Shown: in pieces, positions 44,710 to 53,951 of the stretch
Layout: each line of letters starts with the position of its first letter
How positions within the stretch are numbered: position 1 is the first letter of the stretch
DNA from: UBA3206 sp964548855
GTDB taxonomy: Bacteria > Bacillota_I > Bacilli_A > Acholeplasmatales > Anaeroplasmataceae
DNA length: 64,000 bases
Reading direction: 5' to 3'
Assembly (NCBI GenBank): GCA_964548855.1
Contig: CAZJSR010000001.1
Span: forward strand, 1 to 64,000
The notes under the pieces: model-generated
Told to the model about the DNA's origin: nothing
What the model saw: only the letters and a program-made list of their open reading frames with translations
The model's database searches: none
Program-made: the position numbers and the translations under genes

Positions 44710-45656
44710 TATTTTCCTAAAGAATCAATTTTTAAAATCAACTCATTTTTCTCCTTTATAGCCTCTTCTACAATATTACTAAGAATTTCATTTAATGATT
44801 TTCTTTCTTTAACCAATCCCGCAATTTGTCCAAGCATTACAGAACCATTTTCAATATCCCCATCAAATACCGCTCTTCTAAGACCACCTAAAGTTAAAGC
44901 TTCAAGTTCATCTCTTGACGCATGTTTACTTTCTAGTTCTAAATACTTGCGTGTCATTTTATTTTTTAATATTCTAACAGGCGCCCCTAAACTTCTTCCT
45001 GTTACAACAGTATCATTATCCCTAGCTTTAATTACCGCATCTTTATAATTATCATGAATAGGACATTCATTACTTACTAAAAGACATGTACCAACTTGTA
45101 TCCCAATTGCACCAAGCGCAAGAGCTGCGTTTAATCCTTTTCCACTTGCAAAACCACCTGCCGCAATTACAGGAACATTTACTTGGGATATAATTTGCGG
45201 TAGTAGTGCCATTGTAGTAGCCTCACCTACATGTCCTCCCGATTCGCATCCTTCTGCAATAAATCCATCTATATTATATCTTTCAAGTCTCTTCGCTAAA
45301 GCCACACTTGAAACTACAGGAAAAACCTTAATTCCGGCATTCTTAAGTCGTTCTACATAAACTCCAGGATTACCAGCACCAGTTGTTACAACAGCTGGTT
45401 TTTCTTCTAATACAACTTCAATTATCTTTTCTATATTAGGATTTAATAACATTAAATTAACACCAAAAGGCTTATCAGTTAATTGCTTACACCTTCTTAT
45501 TTCTTCAAGTGTCTTAATATGATCCCATGCACCAGTGGCAATAATTCCAAGACCTCCAGCATTACTCACTTGACTCGCAAACTCTCCTGTACCAATGTTT
45601 GCCATCGCTCCTCCAATTATTGGATATTTTATATTTAATAATTCATTTAATAACAT
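44709..45656 (-). CDS. fabK: Enoyl-ACP reductase II (FMN-dependent)
   Basis: 315 residues, nitronate-monooxygenase-like TIM barrel: YPIIGGAMANIG, FGVNLML, EGCESGGHVG, PVIAAGGFASGKGLNAALALGA. This is the FabK type, typical of streptococci and clostridia, not the triclosan-sensitive FabI. It does the last step of each elongation cycle. Confidence 0.94.
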   Translation of the reverse strand: MLLNELLNIKYPIIGGAMANIGTGEFASQVSNAGGLGIIATGAWDHIKTLEEIRRCKQLTDKPFGVNLMLLNPNIEKIIEVVLEEKPAVVTTGAGNPGVYVERLKNAGIKVFPVVSSVALAKRLERYNIDGFIAEGCESGGHVGEATTMALLPQIISQVNVPVIAAGGFASGKGLNAALALGAIGIQVGTCLLVSNECPIHDNYKDAVIKARDNDTVVTGRSLGAPVRILKNKMTRKYLELESKHASRDELEALTLGGLRRAVFDGDIENGSVMLGQIAGLVKERKSLNEILSNIVEEAIKEKNELILKIDSLGK

Positions 45657-45658
45657 AT

Positions 45659-46621
45659 TTAAATTTCAATTATAGATGCAGCATAGGTTAATCCAGAACC
45701 GAATCCTACAAGAATAATTTTATCTCCTTTTTTCAGTATCTTTTTATCATATATTTCACTAAGCGCAATTGGAATACTTGCGGCTGATGTATTACCATAC
45801 TCACATACATTTGTATAGAATTTATCACTACTTAAATTAAGTCTTTTTCTAATTGCTTCAATTATTCTAATATTAGCTTGATGAGGTATAATAAGCGCTA
45901 TATCATCATATGTCATATTTGCTTTATTTAAGACCTCGTTCATTACATCTACTGATGAAGATATCGCAAATTTATATACCTCTGGTCCATTCATAGTTAA
46001 ATAATAATTATCCATAGAACTATTTAGAAAAAGTCCTTTAGAATCAATTCCTTTAGCGTTTAAAACATTCATTTCATCTGTATAAGCCAAACATGTGAAA
46101 TATGCTTTTTTTTGGGTCTTCTTTATAATGCATGCTCCTGCACCATCTCCAAATAAAATAGATGTCGAACGATCATTATAATCAAGTATCTTAGATAACT
46201 TTTCCACACCAATTACAAGAGCGTATTTGTAATCGTTATTCTCTACTAATGAAGAGGCAATATTAAGACCATATACAAAACCCGAACATGCACAATTAAT
46301 ATCAAATGCCATTGCTTCTTTAATATTTAATGCACTTAAAATCTGACATGAAACGCTAGGTGTAATATTATCTGGTGTCATAGTGCATACTAATACGAGT
46401 CCAATTTCATTAGGATCTATCTTATATTTATCTATTACATCAATGCTAGCTTTTATTGCCATTTGAGATGTATTTAAATTAAGTGAATAATATCTACTTG
46501 AAATACCAGTTCTACTTAAAATCCATTCATCGCTTGTATCCATTATTTTACTTAAATCATCGTTAGTCACTTTTTTATCTGGAATATAAGACGAAACACC
46601 TACTATTTCTAATTTATTCAT
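45659..46621 (-). CDS. fabH: 3-Ketoacyl-ACP synthase III
   Basis: 320 residues; starts fatty-acid synthesis by condensing acetyl-CoA (or another acyl-CoA) with malonyl-ACP. Cys in DINCACSGFVYGL, His in IPHQANIRI and Asn in GNTSAASIPIA form the triad. The ATG overlaps the TGA of accA. Confidence 0.95.
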   Translation of the reverse strand: MNKLEIVGVSSYIPDKKVTNDDLSKIMDTSDEWILSRTGISSRYYSLNLNTSQMAIKASIDVIDKYKIDPNEIGLVLVCTMTPDNITPSVSCQILSALNIKEAMAFDINCACSGFVYGLNIASSLVENNDYKYALVIGVEKLSKILDYNDRSTSILFGDGAGACIIKKTQKKAYFTCLAYTDEMNVLNAKGIDSKGLFLNSSMDNYYLTMNGPEVYKFAISSSVDVMNEVLNKANMTYDDIALIIPHQANIRIIEAIRKRLNLSSDKFYTNVCEYGNTSAASIPIALSEIYDKKILKKGDKIILVGFGSGLTYAASIIEI

Positions 46622-47550
46622 AGATAAATATCTCCTATGCTTCTATATTTTTGATATCTTTCATTTCTTATTTCTTCACACGATAATTTTCTATATTTTT
46701 TCAAATCATTATATAAAGTATTTTTAAGTTCCAAAATTATCTCATTAAATCTATTTAAAATACCTTCTTTTCCTTCTATTATTACCTTATCTACAATATT
46801 AAAACCTAATAAATCATAACTTGTAAGTTTCATCTTTGAAGCACAAAGAGAAGCTTTATGGGAATCTTTATATAAAATGCTCGCATATCCCTCAGGAGAT
46901 AATATAGAATATATTGCATTTTCTAGCATATATATTTTGTTACCTAATGATAGCGCAAGTGCACCACCACTTCCACCTTCACCTATAACAATAGTTATGA
47001 TTGGTACACCTAAATTACCAAACGTCTCTAAACAACTAGCAATCGCTCTTGCTTGTCCTCTTTCCTCAGCACCACGTCCTGGATATGCACCAGATGTATC
47101 AACAATAGTAATAATAGGTCTTTTAAATTTTTCTGCCTGTTTTGCAAGTCTAATAGCTTTTCTAAAGCCTTCTGGATTAGTTGCACCAAAGTTTTTTTCA
47201 ATATTTTCCTCTAATGTTTTACCTTTACTTTGAGCAATCAATGTAACAGGTATATTATTTAAATATCCTAACCCTGCAATAATAGATTTATCATCGGAAT
47301 ATAGTTGATCTCCATGTAATTCTACAAAATCATCTAATAAGCCATTAATATAATCAATTGCCTTAGGCCTATCCTTATCTCTTGACATAATTACTCTATC
47401 CCACGGAGTTAAATTATTATAATCTTCTTCTATTAGATTTTCTAATCTTTTAAGATTTAGACTTAAATCGGGATGATCATCATCCATTAATTTTATATCA
47501 TTTCTTAACTCTTCTATTTCTTTAAATCTATCTAGATGTGCCATATCCAT
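46618..47550 (-). CDS. accA: Acetyl-CoA carboxylase carboxyltransferase, alpha subunit
   Basis: 310 residues, crotonase-like fold with family blocks GDQLYSDDKSIIAGLG, NFGATNPEGFRKAIRL, TSGAYPGRGAEERGQ and GEGGSGGALAL. Forms the transferase with AccD. It overlaps accD by 23 bases; the ribosome site is weak, so translation is probably coupled to accD. Confidence 0.95.
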   Translation of the reverse strand: MDMAHLDRFKEIEELRNDIKLMDDDHPDLSLNLKRLENLIEEDYNNLTPWDRVIMSRDKDRPKAIDYINGLLDDFVELHGDQLYSDDKSIIAGLGYLNNIPVTLIAQSKGKTLEENIEKNFGATNPEGFRKAIRLAKQAEKFKRPIITIVDTSGAYPGRGAEERGQARAIASCLETFGNLGVPIITIVIGEGGSGGALALSLGNKIYMLENAIYSILSPEGYASILYKDSHKASLCASKMKLTSYDLLGFNIVDKVIIEGKEGILNRFNEIILELKNTLYNDLKKYRKLSCEEIRNERYQKYRSIGDIYL

Positions 47551-48403
47551 GCATTTTAAGAAGTTTAATTAACATACTTCTCATTTCCTTTCTTGAAACA
47601 ATCAAATCAATATATCCTTTTTCTAATAAGAACTCAGATGTTTGAAATTCTTCAGGAAGTTTTTCTTTAATCGTATTTTCTATAACTCTTCTTCCAGCAA
47701 ATCCAATTAAAGAATTCGGTTCAGCTATAGTAATATCTCCTAAACTTGAAAAAGAAGCTAATACACCACCAGTTGTAGGATTACCTAATACACTAATAAA
47801 CAGTTCATTATATCTAGATAACGCCATAGATGTTTTTGCCATTTGCATAAGTGATATAATTCCCTCCTGCATTCTTGCACCACCTGATGATGAAAATATA
47901 ATAAGTGGCAATTTATTAATATTAGCATATTCGATAAGTCTTGTGATTTTTTCTCCAACTACAGAGCCCATAGATCCCATCATAAAATTAGAATTTAAAA
48001 TTCCAACTGCACAATTCATGCCATCAAGAGATGCAATGTAACACCTACATGCATCAAATTCTTTTGTTTTTGTCATATATTCTAAATGTTTGGTTTTATA
48101 GTCCCTATCTTCATATTTTTTTAAAGTGATATCTTCAAATAATTCTTTATATTCATTTGTAAGAGTATTTATCCTATCTTCTGGATTTAAAGGATAATGA
48201 TAATTACAATTAGGACAAACATATAGCGACTCTTTTAAATCATCGTTTAAGATGTTAGTTTTACAATTTTTGCATGTTCTAAATAAATCGCTTGGAATAT
48301 CTACAAAAGAAACATATGATTTTTTCTTCATAAATTGTAAAGAAACCATATCTTCTTTAAAATTATTTATTTTACTCTTTCTCTCTTGAAATAAGTTTTT
48401 CAT
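47528..48403 (-). CDS. accD: Acetyl-CoA carboxylase carboxyltransferase, beta subunit
   Basis: 291 residues: an N-terminal four-cysteine zinc ribbon (CKNC...CPNC) and a crotonase-like domain (FSSSGGARMQEG, NPTTGGV, FAGRRVIENTI). I use the ATG at 48403, after AAAGGAG; a TTG nine bases upstream is too close to that ribosome site. Confidence 0.94.
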   Translation of the reverse strand: MKNLFQERKSKINNFKEDMVSLQFMKKKSYVSFVDIPSDLFRTCKNCKTNILNDDLKESLYVCPNCNYHYPLNPEDRINTLTNEYKELFEDITLKKYEDRDYKTKHLEYMTKTKEFDACRCYIASLDGMNCAVGILNSNFMMGSMGSVVGEKITRLIEYANINKLPLIIFSSSGGARMQEGIISLMQMAKTSMALSRYNELFISVLGNPTTGGVLASFSSLGDITIAEPNSLIGFAGRRVIENTIKEKLPEEFQTSEFLLEKGYIDLIVSRKEMRSMLIKLLKMHGYGTSR

Positions 48404-49754
48404 AATTTCCAAGCTCCTTTTGAAATAATTCCATAAATCCAGTATTATAATTTCCCTGAATAAAAATAGGCGAATGAACGATTATATACTGATAATAAAT
48501 ATTTGTTTTAACGCCATCAACAATTAACTCCTCGAGTGCCACTCTCATCTTCCTAATACATTCAAATCTAGTAGGCGCAAATGTAATAAGCTTTAATATC
48601 ATTGAATCATAATATGGGGGGATAGTATATCCTACATATGCCGCACTATCAATTCTTACACCCTTTCCGCCTGGTATATTCATAAATGTTATTTTTCCAG
48701 GTGATGGTGCAAAATCTCTATTCGTATCTTCTGCATTTATCCTACATTCTAATGCATAGCCATTTAGTTTAATATCACTTTGTTGATACTGAAGTTTTTG
48801 ACCAGAAGCAATTCTAATTTGCGTTTTTACAATATCAACATTAGTAATCATTTCAGTTATAGTATGTTCAACCTGAATTCTTGTATTCATTTCAATAAAA
48901 TAATAATTTTGTTCCTCATCTACTACAAATTCAACAGTACCAACACTATCATATTTAACAGCCTTACATGCTTTTATCGCGTCTTCATAAAGTTTATCTT
49001 TAACATCTTGACGTAATGAAAAACAAGGGGCTTCTTCTATCATTTTTTGTTTATTTCTTTGAATTGAACAATCACGTTCATACAAATGAATAACATTTCC
49101 AAATTTATCGCCTATTATTTGTACCTCAACATGTTTAGGATTTATTAATAATTTTTCAATATATACTTCATCATTAGAAAAATTATTAAGAGCCTCTGTC
49201 TTAGCTGTGAAAAACGCATCTTCAAATTCTGCCTCTGAATTTGCAATTCTCATACCCTTTCCACCACCACCATTTGAAGCCTTAATTAATACTGGATATC
49301 CAATACTTTTTGCAATCTTTAATCCTTCACTAACACTATCTACAACACCCTTAGAACCAGGTACTACTGGCACCCTAGCTTTTATCATAGTTTTTTTAGC
49401 TTCACTTTTATTACCCATTTTTTCTATTACATCTGGATTTGGTCCAATCCAAATCAAATTACATTTAATACAAAGCCTTGAAAACTTAACACTCTCTGAC
49501 AAAAAGCCAAATCCAGGATGAATTGCATCACATTTTGTATTAGATGCTGCTGAAATAATATTAGACATGTTTAAATAACTATCCTTTGCCTTAGGTCCTC
49601 CAACACATACACTCTCATCTGCTAATTCAACGTGTAGTGCATCTTTGTCAGCTGTTGAATATATCGCAACTGTCTTTATCCCCATTTCTTTACATGCACG
49701 TATTATTCTTACTGCAATTTCTCCTCTATTAGCGACTAACACTTTATTAATCAT
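48372..49754 (-). CDS. accC: Biotin carboxylase
   Basis: 460 residues, ATP-grasp enzyme that carboxylates biotin on AccB. KVLVANRGEIAVRIIRA start, HPGFGFLSE, KASNGGGGKGMR, EVQIIGDKFGNVIHLYERDCSIQRN, EMNTRIQVEH and GYALECRINAED are complete. Overlaps the end of accB by 8 bases. Confidence 0.97.
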   Translation of the reverse strand: MINKVLVANRGEIAVRIIRACKEMGIKTVAIYSTADKDALHVELADESVCVGGPKAKDSYLNMSNIISAASNTKCDAIHPGFGFLSESVKFSRLCIKCNLIWIGPNPDVIEKMGNKSEAKKTMIKARVPVVPGSKGVVDSVSEGLKIAKSIGYPVLIKASNGGGGKGMRIANSEAEFEDAFFTAKTEALNNFSNDEVYIEKLLINPKHVEVQIIGDKFGNVIHLYERDCSIQRNKQKMIEEAPCFSLRQDVKDKLYEDAIKACKAVKYDSVGTVEFVVDEEQNYYFIEMNTRIQVEHTITEMITNVDIVKTQIRIASGQKLQYQQSDIKLNGYALECRINAEDTNRDFAPSPGKITFMNIPGGKGVRIDSAAYVGYTIPPYYDSMILKLITFAPTRFECIRKMRVALEELIVDGVKTNIYYQYIIVHSPIFIQGNYNTGFMELFQKELGNYEKLISREKE

Positions 49755-50169
49755 CTATATCACCTATAGCTATAAGCCTTTTACCATATTCTACTAAAGA
49801 TTCATTCTTAAAGTATATTTCTTTAACAACACCACTACAAGGACTTACAACTTCATTCATTACCTTCATTGCTTCAATTATACAAAGTACATCACCTTTT
49901 TTCACCTTTGAACCAACAGTAATAAATGGTGGTTTCTCAGGTGCTCTTGATGTATAAAATGTTCCTACTACTGGTGATTCAATATATTCTAAATTACAAC
50001 TTTCCTCTTTACTTACAATATTATTAGTATCTTTATTTTCTATAAACATTTTATTTTCTTCATTCTTTTCAAGTGAAAGTTTCATATTTTCAAGTTCTAA
50101 GGAAAGCTTTGATACATTTGCACATTCAAATATTTTAATAATTTTCTCAATATCTTCAATCATAAGCAT
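49747..50169 (-). CDS. accB: Biotin carboxyl carrier protein
   Basis: 140 residues: an N-terminal helical segment, a linker, and a biotinyl domain from about 65 with the target Lys in IEAMKVMNEV. The thumb region PVVGTFYTSRAPEKPPF-like block is present. First gene after the acpP terminator. Confidence 0.95.
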   Translation of the reverse strand: MLMIEDIEKIIKIFECANVSKLSLELENMKLSLEKNEENKMFIENKDTNNIVSKEESCNLEYIESPVVGTFYTSRAPEKPPFITVGSKVKKGDVLCIIEAMKVMNEVVSPCSGVVKEIYFKNESLVEYGKRLIAIGDIDD

Positions 50170-50214
50170 ATAATTAATCTCTTTAAGAAACTAATACTCC
50201 TTTCATTTATAAAA

Positions 50215-50235
50215 ATAAGAGCCAAATGCTCTTAT
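50215..50235 (-). terminator. Intercistronic terminator after acpP
   Basis: Minus-strand ATAAGAGC/GCTCTTAT stem with a 5-base loop and TTTTTA tail, overlapping the acpP stop codon. It should make acpP mRNA more abundant than the rest of the FAS II operon. Confidence 0.8.
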
Positions 50236-50456
50236 AGTTTTTGTTCTAATATCTTTATAATATCTTCAACAGTATTTATATTACCTAATTCATCATCTGA
50301 AATTTTAACGTTAAATTGAGATTCTAATTCTAATACTACTTCTACTGAATCAAGTGAATCAATTCCCAAATCATCTTTTAAAGATGCATTTAATGTTACC
50401 TTTTCTTCATCACAATTAGTTGTTGAAACTAATATTTCTTTTACTTGTTCAAACAT
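50232..50456 (-). CDS. acpP: Acyl carrier protein
   Basis: 74 residues, with the phosphopantetheine Ser in LGIDSLDSVEVVLELE. It carries the growing acyl chain. I start at ATG 50456 (MFEQVKEIL), six bases after GGAGG; the upstream in-frame ATG lies inside that ribosome site. First gene of the FAS II operon, followed by a terminator. Confidence 0.96.
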   Translation of the reverse strand: MFEQVKEILVSTTNCDEEKVTLNASLKDDLGIDSLDSVEVVLELESQFNVKISDDELGNINTVEDIIKILEQKL

Positions 50457-50477
50457 ATAATCCTCCATTTTCTCTTT

Positions 50478-50523
50478 TGTAAAGTACGCTTTACATTTTA
50501 CAACTTATACAACATGTTGTCAA
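50478..50523 (-). promoter_or_regulatory. FAS II promoter P2 with two palindromes
   Basis: TTGACA (50518-50523), 17-base spacer, TAAAAT (50495-50500). A perfect palindrome ACAACATGTTGT (50509-50520) overlaps the -35 box and spacer. A second palindrome, TGTAAAG-TACG-CTTTACA (50478-50495), covers the start site. Both look like operators. Confidence 0.75.
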
Positions 50524-50566
50524 CTATTTTTTTAAAAAATACTTATTTTTGTTAAGTATATTTTAC

Positions 50567-50595
50567 ATTATACATATAAAACAACACGTTGTCAA
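50567..50595 (-). promoter_or_regulatory. FAS II promoter P1 with operator
   Basis: Perfect TTGACA (50590-50595), 17-base spacer, perfect TATAAT (50567-50572). ACAACACGTTGT (50581-50592) sits in the same position relative to the promoter as the palindrome of P2. The shared pattern ACAAC-N2-GTTGT is unlike the FapR or FabT sites I know. Confidence 0.8.
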
Positions 50596-50666
50596 TTATT
50601 TATTTTAATATGTAAGCGAATAAAATATCTTTTTTTTATAATTTCTTGTATCTTTTTCAACCATTC

Positions 50667-50695
50667 TATACATTATTTTTAATATATACTATAAT
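50667..50695 (+). promoter_or_regulatory. Promoter of the EIIC-EAL gene
   Basis: TATACA (50667-50672), 17-base spacer, perfect TATAAT (50690-50695); the leader to the GTG start is only about 17 bases. Confidence 0.6.
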
Positions 50696-50718
50696 ATATT
50701 AAACTGGGAGGGATGATC

Positions 50719-52764
50719 GTGAATTTAAAAAAATTATTATTTTCAAAAAAAATCACTTCAATTTTTACATCAATTAGAAGTGGAATGTTATATGCAATGC
50801 CAATATTTATAATTGGATCAATTGGCCTTGTAATAATGTATTTACCAAACGATAGTTATCAAAGATCTATCAATTCTATATTTAATGGTAATTTTATTAG
50901 ATTTTTAAATATCATAAATAATATGACACTTTCAATTGCCTCTATAATTTTAACAGCTACTGTAGCGTATTCTAGAAGTAAGTATTATAATAACAACACT
51001 GGGGATATGTACTATGTTATAATTGCGATTATGTCTTTTATATGCTTATCAGATTTTAATACTTCTTCTTTTTCCATAACATCTTTTAATGTACAAGGCG
51101 TTTTTATAGCATTACTTTCATCTATTATATCAACATCTATTTACCATGAAATTATTGTTTTATTAAAAAGAAAAACTAAACTAGTAGCTTTAGGAATAGA
51201 TAATAGTTTTAATAAAGCTATATCTATTCTAATACCTTTTTTTATCGTTGTATTAATATTTTCTTTATTTAGAATAATACTTTATGCATTTAATATTTAT
51301 TCAATAGAAGATAGTCTTGCCTCTATATTCATTAATATGTATAAACACGTTAAATATGATTATTTAAAGGGACTACTTTATGTATTTTTAGTAAGTTTTT
51401 TATGGTTCTTTGGTCTTCATGGTGGAAATGTTTTAGAGGCTTCTATTGAAGGTAATTTGGATAATATTAATAGTGGAATTTTTTCTAAATCCTTTCATGA
51501 TGTATTTATAATAATGGGTGGTTGTGGTAGCGCAATATGTTTATTAATTGCGATATTTATAGTTTCTAAAAATAAAAGATTAAAAAAAGTTGCATATACT
51601 GCAACACCATTTAGTATCTTTAATATATCTGAAATCGCAATATTCGGAGTTCCTATTATATTAAATCCTATCTTTATTATTCCTTTTACACTAGTTCCAT
51701 TTGTTAACTATACTATATCTTATTTAGCAATTTATTTACATATAGTACCAATCATCACAACTGAAGTAATGTGGACATGTCCCATATTTTTAAGTGGATA
51801 TATCGCAACAGGGAGTATAAGTGGAATTTTTTTACAAATGTTTAATATAATTGTTGGAATATTTATATATGGTATTTTTATAAAGATTAATGATAAAATA
51901 TTTAAACAACAATACGCTATAGATGTTAAAAACATCACAAATCAATATTACGAATCTATAGGTAATGGATTAGTACCAGAACTACTTTCTAATGACAATC
52001 ACAATAGAGCACAACTTCTTGCGGTAGATATTTATAAAGCTTTAAATAAAGGAAAATTAGAAATCTATTTTCAACCTCAAACTAAAACAAAAGGTATATG
52101 TTATGGTGGCGAGGCACTTTTAAGATATAATCACCCTGAACTTGGATATATAGATCCTCCAATTATCATACAATTAGCTAAAGAAGCTAATTTCATAAAC
52201 GAACTTGAAACATATATAGTAAATAAAGTATTAGACTACCGTTTTAAATATAATTGTGGATTGATTTCATTTAACATTACTGCTAAATCATTTATAAATG
52301 AAAGTTTTATTGATTATATTATAAATAAAACAAAAGAACTAAAATTAAACCATAATAATATTGCCATTGAAATAACTGAAGAAACTATATTATCTGGTGA
52401 ACAGTTAGTAAAAAAATCCATGAATAAATTAAAAGAAAATAATATAAGTGTTATTTTAGATGATTTCGGTATGGGACATACTTCATTATTATACTTAAAA
52501 ACATATACCTTTGATACAATTAAAATTGCTGGTGAAATCATAAAAGATTGTGAAACTAATAACAATTCTAAACAAATTATAAAAAGTATTGTTGATCTTG
52601 GAAAAGAGCTTAATTTCCAAACGACTGCTGAATATGTTGAATCAAAACAATGTCTTGATTTATTAGATGACTTAAATATTACAAATATTCAAGGATATAT
52701 TTATTCTAAACCATTATCTCAAACAGAGTTCGCTATATACTATTTAGAAAATAAGGCAAAATAA
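50719..52764 (+). CDS. PTS EIIC-like membrane domain fused to an EAL c-di-GMP phosphodiesterase domain
   Basis: 681 residues. The N-terminal part (about 1-400) is a multi-helix EIIC of the lactose/cellobiose class, with WFFGLHGGNVLEA and TPFSIFNISEIAIFGVPIILNP. The C-terminal part (about 435-675) is an EAL domain with EALLR, FNITA, IEITEE, DDFGMGHTSL, IKIA, AEYVE and QGYIYSKP. Catalytic Glu, Asn, Asp-Asp, Lys and Gln positions are kept; KID reads KIA and AEGVE reads AEYVE. No EIIA or EIIB gene is nearby, so the EIIC may sense rather than transport sugar. Such fusions occur in Firmicutes but are uncharacterised as far as I know. GTG 50719 is chosen, seven bases after GGGAGG. Confidence 0.85.
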   Translation: MNLKKLLFSKKITSIFTSIRSGMLYAMPIFIIGSIGLVIMYLPNDSYQRSINSIFNGNFIRFLNIINNMTLSIASIILTATVAYSRSKYYNNNTGDMYYVIIAIMSFICLSDFNTSSFSITSFNVQGVFIALLSSIISTSIYHEIIVLLKRKTKLVALGIDNSFNKAISILIPFFIVVLIFSLFRIILYAFNIYSIEDSLASIFINMYKHVKYDYLKGLLYVFLVSFLWFFGLHGGNVLEASIEGNLDNINSGIFSKSFHDVFIIMGGCGSAICLLIAIFIVSKNKRLKKVAYTATPFSIFNISEIAIFGVPIILNPIFIIPFTLVPFVNYTISYLAIYLHIVPIITTEVMWTCPIFLSGYIATGSISGIFLQMFNIIVGIFIYGIFIKINDKIFKQQYAIDVKNITNQYYESIGNGLVPELLSNDNHNRAQLLAVDIYKALNKGKLEIYFQPQTKTKGICYGGEALLRYNHPELGYIDPPIIIQLAKEANFINELETYIVNKVLDYRFKYNCGLISFNITAKSFINESFIDYIINKTKELKLNHNNIAIEITEETILSGEQLVKKSMNKLKENNISVILDDFGMGHTSLLYLKTYTFDTIKIAGEIIKDCETNNNSKQIIKSIVDLGKELNFQTTAEYVESKQCLDLLDDLNITNIQGYIYSKPLSQTEFAIYYLENKAK

Positions 52765-52784
52765 AAAGAGCATTCGCTCTTTTT
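52763..52784. terminator. Bidirectional terminator between the EIIC-EAL gene and patB
   Basis: AAAAAGAGC-ATTC-GCTCTTTTT: a compact stem with A-run and T-run, serving both convergent genes. Confidence 0.88.
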
Positions 52785-53951
52785 TTAATTACTGTTTTTA
52801 AACAATATAACGCCTTGTTTTAACCTATCTAATGCATCTAAGACATTTTCTTTTGATGTGGCTAAATTTATACGAAAGAAATGATTTGCACATTTGCCAT
52901 ACTCATTACCTTCTGTAACAAATAGTCCTGTCTTTTCTCTTAAAAAACGACAGAAAGTTATCGCATCATTAGACAACTGACTAATATCAACCCACAATAA
53001 ATATGTCGCATCACCCCATACAACATGTAAATCTTTAATATTTTTTTCAACAAATTCTTTAAATAATTTCTTATTATTATAGACATATTCATTCATTTCA
53101 TCTAGCCATAAATCACCTTTATTTAATGCCGTGATAGTCGCATCTACTGCGAAAAAATTAGGTTCCGCAACTTCATCTGTATTAAGGCCTCTATTTACCT
53201 TATGATACAATTTTTCATTTTCTACAACCACCGCAGCCGCATGGATTCCTGCCATATTGAAACATTTAGTAGCTGATAATAAAACAATAGAATTGTTTTT
53301 TATATTATCACTTAAACTAAGTACTGAATTATAAGACATGTTTGGACTAGTTATATCTGCGTGTATTTCATCACTTACTAATAGTACATTATACTTTAAA
53401 CATAGTTCTCCTATTTTATTAAGTTCATCACATGTCCATATTTTTCCAATTGGATTATGAGGATTACAAAGTATCATCATGGTAGTTTGACTCAGTGCTA
53501 GTTTATTTTCTAAATCAAGAAAGTCAATAGAATAATTTCCATCTTTATAAACTAAATCACTAGATAAAATATTTCTACCATTATTATAAATAGAATTATA
53601 AAAAATATTATAAACTGGTGCCATTATTAATACATTTTCCGCAACTGTAGTCATTTTCCTAACAATTGATGATAATGCCGGTACTACTCCTGTTGAAAAG
53701 ATTATTGAATTTTTATTTATTATAGTATTATGTCTTCTATACCAAAAATCACAATATGCCTTATAATAATCGTTTGGAACAACTGAATAACCATACGCTC
53801 CGATTGAGGCTCTTTTATTAATTGATTTTGTAATTTCAGGAAAAACCTTAAAATCCATATCAGCTACCCACATTGGCAGTTCACTATCTAAAACATCCCA
53901 TTTATATGAATTAGTATTTCTTCTTTTAGCTATATTATCAAAATCAAACAT
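52785..53951 (-). CDS. patB: PatB/MalY-type PLP-dependent C-S lyase (cystathionine beta-lyase family)
   Basis: 388 residues, fold-type I. Family marks are LPMWVADMDFKVFPEI, GAYGYSVVP, STGVVPALSSIVR, NPHNPIGKIW, the Asp in LLVSDEIHADI, Schiff-base Lys in LLSATKCFNMAGI, and the C-terminal FFRINLATSK. The family cleaves cystathionine or cysteine-type thioethers to pyruvate and ammonia, or acts as an aminotransferase. It overlaps the DUF3737 gene by one base. Confidence 0.88.
   Translation of the reverse strand: MFDFDNIAKRRNTNSYKWDVLDSELPMWVADMDFKVFPEITKSINKRASIGAYGYSVVPNDYYKAYCDFWYRRHNTIINKNSIIFSTGVVPALSSIVRKMTTVAENVLIMAPVYNIFYNSIYNNGRNILSSDLVYKDGNYSIDFLDLENKLALSQTTMMILCNPHNPIGKIWTCDELNKIGELCLKYNVLLVSDEIHADITSPNMSYNSVLSLSDNIKNNSIVLLSATKCFNMAGIHAAAVVVENEKLYHKVNRGLNTDEVAEPNFFAVDATITALNKGDLWLDEMNEYVYNNKKLFKEFVEKNIKDLHVVWGDATYLLWVDISQLSNDAITFCRFLREKTGLFVTEGNEYGKCANHFFRINLATSKENVLDALDRLKQGVILFKNSN

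Noticed and set aside
50478..50595. A FapR or FabT operator at the FAS II promoter
   Set aside because: The palindromes do not resemble the TTAGTACC-type FapR site or the TTTGA/TCAAA FabT site.
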